From assembly GCA_951217055.1 (NCBI GenBank), contig OX578283.1, positions 3,102,203-3,166,202 on the forward strand: 64,000 bases of DNA, written 5' to 3'. This document shows, one piece after another, positions 61,151 to 64,000 of this stretch. Under the pieces are notes generated by a model that searched no databases, was not told the origin of the DNA, and saw nothing but the letters and a program-made list of their open reading frames with translations. This stretch comes from Gerris lacustris (Eukaryota; Arthropoda; Insecta; Hemiptera; Gerridae). The stretch's first letter is position 1. Each line of letters begins with the position of its first letter. Both the position numbers and the translations under genes were made by a program.

Positions 61151-62616
61151 CTACGACATAATAAAGATTACCAAATAAATAATTAGAAATCCTTGGAATT
61201 AATTACTAGAAGAAGGGTTAAATATAAATTCCATATCAGTAGATCAATGAAATAGCGTCTGCAAAACCTTTATAAATTCTGTCACAATAATGGTTATTAA
61301 TAAGAGTAATTTAATGATACCATCATAATGGTTTATATACTGTGGTAGAACACATATTCAGATAAATTATATTGAAATATAGGCTAAAATAATAATTTAA
61401 GATAAGAAAAATTTAGATTATGAATACATTTTATTTTTAGAATTATTTTTGCAGTCAGGTTTGCTTGATTGTTGAATTATGTTATTAATAATATTGTTAT
61501 AATGTTTTTCATTTTTAGTATGAAAAAATGATGTGATGGGAAGATGACATTAGAGGGTCGAAACGTCTCACAAATAAAAGAAATGGAAATCAACTAGTTT
61601 TTTATTTTTTAAATACACCTAAAAAATCCATCAAAAAATTTAATAAAATATACAATTAAAAAGGTGTTGTAAGTTTAACAACGTTTGTTGAAGAAAAAAA
61701 AATTTTTTTTATAGCGTCGTTTTATAAGAATTTAAAATAATGAAATTATGATTATACTGACTGTAACAAAGGTTCATATAGTGATTAAAACTATGTAGCA
61801 AATTTTTTTTTTAAATGATTAAGTTATAGAATATATTTTGATTAAAAAAAAAAAAAATAGTCTAATCTCTACCGCACCTATTATAAATTATTTTATTTTA
61901 AGAGTTTATTTATTTTTTTTTTTTATTCTGTAAAAAAAATAAATAAATAAATAAATATAATTATTGCACTGAAGTTATAATAAAAATATATATAAAATAA
62001 ATAAATAAATAAATATACATACATTTTTTTTTATTATTGAACATTTTTTTTTTATTTGTTAATAAGTTTTCCTAACTACCAAAATTTTTTTATTTTACGG
62101 GAAACAAGGGGAACACCTCAATACATATTTCTATTAAGAACTGAAACAGGTCTGTAGCTTCTAGAATTCAAAATCCTGGCTTCTCATTGGCTCCCCACCC
62201 TAATCTTGGACTTTTCCCGTGCCGTGAATAGTCACAACTCAAAACCCGCAAACTGTATACATATGATTTAAGCACTGTTAAACCTTGTGTTTTGTTGGAA
62301 CTGTTGTCAACTCTCACCTGATGTCACTTAAATAATGCTCTAAAATACTATTATTTCCCTGTGGAAGGAGCTTATTAAGCTCTTACTGACTGAGGAAACA
62401 ATAAAATTATGCATAGAGAAAGAAAAGAAACTTGGTTTACACGCACAAGAAAGACAAACCACAAACTGGCTTGGTGGCCATGTTGGTGTCTCTTGTATGA
62501 TGGGGGAGCAACCAGAGCAGCTACCAGTTTAGTGCCCAGTCACACGCAGCTGAGGGTGAGTAAGTTGGCCAGTCTTGGCATGACATCCCAGTTTGAAGGA
62601 GATTGTAAAACTTCAG
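61151..62616. other. AT-rich DNA upstream of the zinc-finger exons
   Basis: Probably intron or 5' flank of the zinc-finger gene. It has A/T runs and ATAA repeats (61935-62010). GGGTCGAAACGTCTCACAAA at about 61555 looks like a repeat tail. No first exon is identified. Confidence 0.4.
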
Positions 62617-62822
62617 TTATCAAAGGCCACTTAAGGGCCAGTTATCAAGCCACTTAAGGGCCCGTTATCAAGCCACTTAAGGGCCAGTTATCAAGCCACT
62701 TAAGGGCCAGTTATCAAGCCACTTAAGGGACAGTTATCAAGCCACTTAAGGGCCAGTTATCAAGCCACTTAAGGGCCAGTTATCTAGCCACTTAAGGGCC
62801 AGTTATCAAGCCACTTAAGCGA
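62617..62822. repeat. 23-bp minisatellite, about 9 copies
   Basis: The unit is CCAGTTATCAAGCCACTTAA followed by GGG, with single-base variants (CCCGTTATC, ACAGTTATC, TATCTAGCC). It ends at CTTAAGCGAGG. Confidence 0.92.
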
Positions 62823-63190
62823 GGAGGCTAGAAGACTGATCAGGGCCTCAATTAAATGTACTATTTTGATGAACGGATATAATCTCACTAAAGTATAAAT
62901 CAAACAAAAAGTTATTGCCAAAACTCTGCCCCCTCTCGAATAATTGGATAACTGGAAATTAGCCCTGATCTGGTGGCCTCCTGTGAAGGAGGCCCAAGTT
63001 AGTAAACTGTATTAATCTGGCCTGCCTCTGTTTAGTGTAGCAGGTCTGGAAGAAATGTATAATGAAAATAATATCTGGTAAAGTTTGAAGTGGGTTATTC
63101 AGTAAAGAGATTCAAATACAAAGATAGAGAAATATAATAATAATAATATTCTTTAGATAAGTTAGTTGAAAGTGTTGCTTGTAGTTTTCA
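62823..63190. other. Intergenic DNA, no gene seen
   Basis: Unique AT-rich sequence between the 23-bp array and the next TIR element. Confidence 0.4.
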
Positions 63191-63553
63191 ATTCTTTAGA
63201 AGTTAGGTCAAACAAAGGAATAAAAGTCTCACTTTTGGAATATCACTCTTTGAAATAGAGTGGAAAGGAAAAGTATATTTTTTAAATTAAATATGAGAAA
63301 TGTGTATTTTAAAATAATGGATTTATTAATTTAAAACTAATAGTGCAATAAACAGAACCTGCTTTCAGCTAAATGACGAGAATCACTATGATTCAAATAT
63401 ACTACTTTTTAACGTCTGAACCAGATTTTAAAATTATAATAATCATCATGATGTAATCTTCTAGACAGTCAGCTTGAGAATGATCCAAGGAGGGATCGAA
63501 ATATTGCAAAAGTCAGACTTTTATTCCTTTGTTTGACCCAACTTCTAAAGAAT
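63191..63553. mobile_element. MITE with 39-bp TIRs
   Basis: ATTCTTTAGAAGTTAGGTCA and the following 19 bases (63191-63229) are inverted at 63515-63553 with one mismatch. The 285-bp interior is AT-rich and includes GGGATCGAAATATTGCAAAA. No coding capacity. Confidence 0.82.
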
Positions 63554-63665
63554 ATTCTTTATTTTCACAACATATAAGAGTAATAATACATATTATATAT
63601 AGTACAATTTAATAAATATCCTCACTTATAAACCTGCTCTTGTTTAGCTTATTTATATACTCTAA

Positions 63666-63949
63666 GGCCCAATGCACACAGAAGAGGTGAGAGGTGGAGG
63701 CGCAGCGCGGGCGAGGTGCAGGTGCGGCATGGAGCAGGTGTGTGTAAACGGTCCAATGCACACAAAAGAGGCGAGAGGTGCGGGCGAGGTGTGCAGGAGG
63801 CACGCATCTTCAAAATGAGTGAAGAGGTGGGGAAGAGGCGCCGTGATTCCGCCTCTCGCCTGTTCTGTGTGCATTGGGCCATATGTTTATATGGAGGAGG
63901 CGTGTTTCACGCCACGCCTGCACCTCGCCTCTTCTGTGTGCATTGGGCC
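63666..63949. mobile_element. Harbinger-like MITE with subterminal repeats
   Basis: The terminal repeat GGCCCAATGCACACAGAAGA plus GG (63666-63687) is perfectly inverted at 63928-63949. TAA flanks both ends (63663-63665, 63950-63952), a TWA target duplication as in PIF/Harbinger. A second inward copy of the end occurs in each orientation (GGTCCAATGCACACAAAAGA at about 63750; CTGTTCTGTGTGCATTGGGC at about 63860). The GC-rich interior has GGTGCGGG-type repeats. Frames inside are artefacts. Confidence 0.88.
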
Positions 63950-64000
63950 TAAGACATGAGAGCCCTCGGTAGTAAAAGAATACTAGAGTGAGGGCTAAAA

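Noticed and set aside
62409..62657. 82-codon frame as a first exon of the zinc-finger gene
   Set aside because: It is on the opposite strand from the gene and runs into the 23-bp repeat.

Overview
The window looks like repeat-dense, AT-rich, intron-containing animal DNA, most likely from an insect. A hemipteran is my best guess, from the style of the zinc-finger gene and the mobile-element families; this is inference and no marker gene settles it. There are no bacterial operons, rRNA genes or convincing functional tRNA genes. Host coding sequence covers under 4% of the window. The rest is satellites, transposon remains and unassigned intergenic DNA.

Layout. 1-13 kb holds four tandem arrays (33 bp, 70 bp, 25 bp and 46 bp units) separated by AT-rich DNA, a small Helitron, a TIR element and tRNA-like SINE sequence. 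13.9-20.3 kb is one complete Gypsy-type LTR retrotransposon with two 320-bp LTRs that look identical, a gag, a broken pol and a large internal tandem array. 20-50 kb is a mosaic of non-autonomous elements, several with exact termini. These include two hAT-like MITEs with perfect 8-bp target duplications, a 1.6-kb fold-back element with ~660-bp arms, a repeated ~570-bp TIR family carrying a tRNA-like B box, and a degenerate LINE. 51-53 kb holds a dead Ty1/copia pol fragment split by a TA-flanked element.

The one host-type gene is on the minus strand. A 1685-base exon (52953-54637) encodes 18 C2H2 zinc fingers. It begins at a clear splice acceptor and can be joined in frame to three small upstream exons (60473-60586, 60669-60770, 61049-61150). 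All of these internal junctions are phase 1, and two of the small exons are paralogous copies. The 5.8-kb intron contains a 5'-truncated LINE with an intact reverse-transcriptase domain, a second LINE fragment, a tRNA-like sequence between 28-bp perfect inverted repeats, and a Harbinger-like MITE 25 bases from a splice donor. The first exon was not found and may lie beyond the window. The 3' end of the gene abuts copia-derived DNA, where the last finger is broken.

No cluster reads as a dedicated new pathway. The most unusual material is the Gypsy element (identical LTRs with a dead pol), the tandem small-exon duplication in the zinc-finger gene, the tRNA-like hairpin element and the nested palindromic elements.
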